From: Bugula neritina
Lineage: Eukaryota > Bryozoa > Gymnolaemata > Cheilostomatida > Bugulidae
NCBI GenBank assembly: GCA_964035545.1
Contig: OZ037767.1
Coordinates: forward strand, 29,998,128-30,062,127
DNA length: 64,000 nt
Direction of reading: 5' to 3'
In this document: positions 63,540 to 64,000 of the stretch, piece after piece
How the letters are laid out: every line of letters starts with the position of its first letter
Numbering within the stretch: the first letter of the stretch is position 1
Position numbers and translations under genes: made by a program
The notes under the pieces: model-generated
What the model saw: the letters and a program-made list of their open reading frames with translations, nothing else
Databases searched by the model: none
What the model was told of the DNA's origin: nothing

Positions 63540-64000
63540 CTACAAAATATATTATTGCTCAGAGACTTTGAGATTTGTTTGTTAAATAACAGTTTATTGT
63601 ACAACTATATAGTCAGTTTTATACATCTAAAAATATGAAGAATGGATGTTGAAGTAAAATTACTGTACTATTAATTTAACTGTTAGTATTATAATTAGGC
63701 TCCTTATTTTCAAAGTTTCTTAAAAATCGGCATCAACGTGATAAAATTATATTAATAATTATTATAAATATAAACATAATGAAAATGTAAGCCATAATGA
63801 TAGAGATAATAATATAACTTACATGATAATTAACTATATTAATTAAATCGAGCATGCATGTCAATATAATAATCAATAATTAAAATTTTAACAATAAACC
63901 AAAAAATATAATTATAATATGCAAATTCAGTTTAATTATAAGTATAAATATAACTATACGCTAATCCAGTTTTACTAATTTATATTATAACTTGAAGTTG
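63540..64000. other. PRIM1 intron or 5' flank
   Basis: Very AT-rich, with nothing coding recognised. It is assumed to be intron because the conserved PRIM1 N-terminus has not yet been encoded. Confidence 0.5.

Overview
This is a eukaryotic, very probably animal, nuclear window. It is AT-rich, and every gene is split into many short exons with GT-AG (rarely GC-AG) introns of about 50 bp to 4 kb. Microsatellites and minisatellites are unusually dense. No ribosome-binding-site operons, rRNA, tRNA, CRISPR array or recognisable transposase were seen. The gene content fits an early-branching metazoan: a GLI/GLIS-type zinc-finger factor, a sarcoplasmic-type EF-hand protein, and a lineage-specific family of PPxY membrane proteins. 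A sponge is my best guess, but this rests on general impression and not on a diagnostic sequence.

Layout. Positions 1-11,013 (minus): URB1/Npa1, a 60S ribosome-biogenesis nucleolar protein, whose 3' end runs off the window. 13,371-17,470 (plus): a five-finger GLI/GLIS-like C2H2 factor. 18,303-20,763 (plus): a 260-residue EF-hand protein. 21,152-23,014 (minus): two small tandem secreted-peptide genes whose products end in amidation-type -FG or -FGK. 25,717-39,702 (plus): three tandem paralogues (A, B, C) of a four-helix membrane protein with an N-terminal PPxY motif. 40,279-52,972 (minus): a complete 20-exon mitochondrial Lon protease (979 residues by exon sum). A separate six-exon Asn/Gln/Ser-rich gene of unknown function lies on the opposite strand inside its largest intron (45,915-48,233). 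55,743-60,442 (plus): a complete ER alpha-1,2-mannosidase I of the MAN1B1 type (599 residues). 61,324-63,539 and beyond (minus): DNA primase small subunit PRIM1, with its 5' exons beyond the window.

URB1/GLIS and LON/MAN1B1 are head-to-head pairs. Their two intergenic regions share the same degenerate hexanucleotide low-complexity DNA (T-N-A-T-A-S). MAN1B1 and PRIM1 are tail-to-tail. The housekeeping genes serve separate processes (ribosome assembly, mitochondrial proteolysis, ER glycan trimming, DNA priming), and I see no functional cluster beyond the PPxY family and the peptide pair.

The most striking features are these: (1) more than ten minisatellites whose repeat unit contains, or abuts, the splice site of the exon next to it; (2) a 423-bp near-perfect inverted repeat in a URB1 intron ending 7 bp before a splice acceptor; (3) two GC-AG introns in the zinc-finger gene, fixed by reading phase; (4) the candidate amidated-peptide pair; (5) the intron-nested gene. 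Exon coordinates come from manual splice-site and phase reasoning, so each should be read as good to a few bases.
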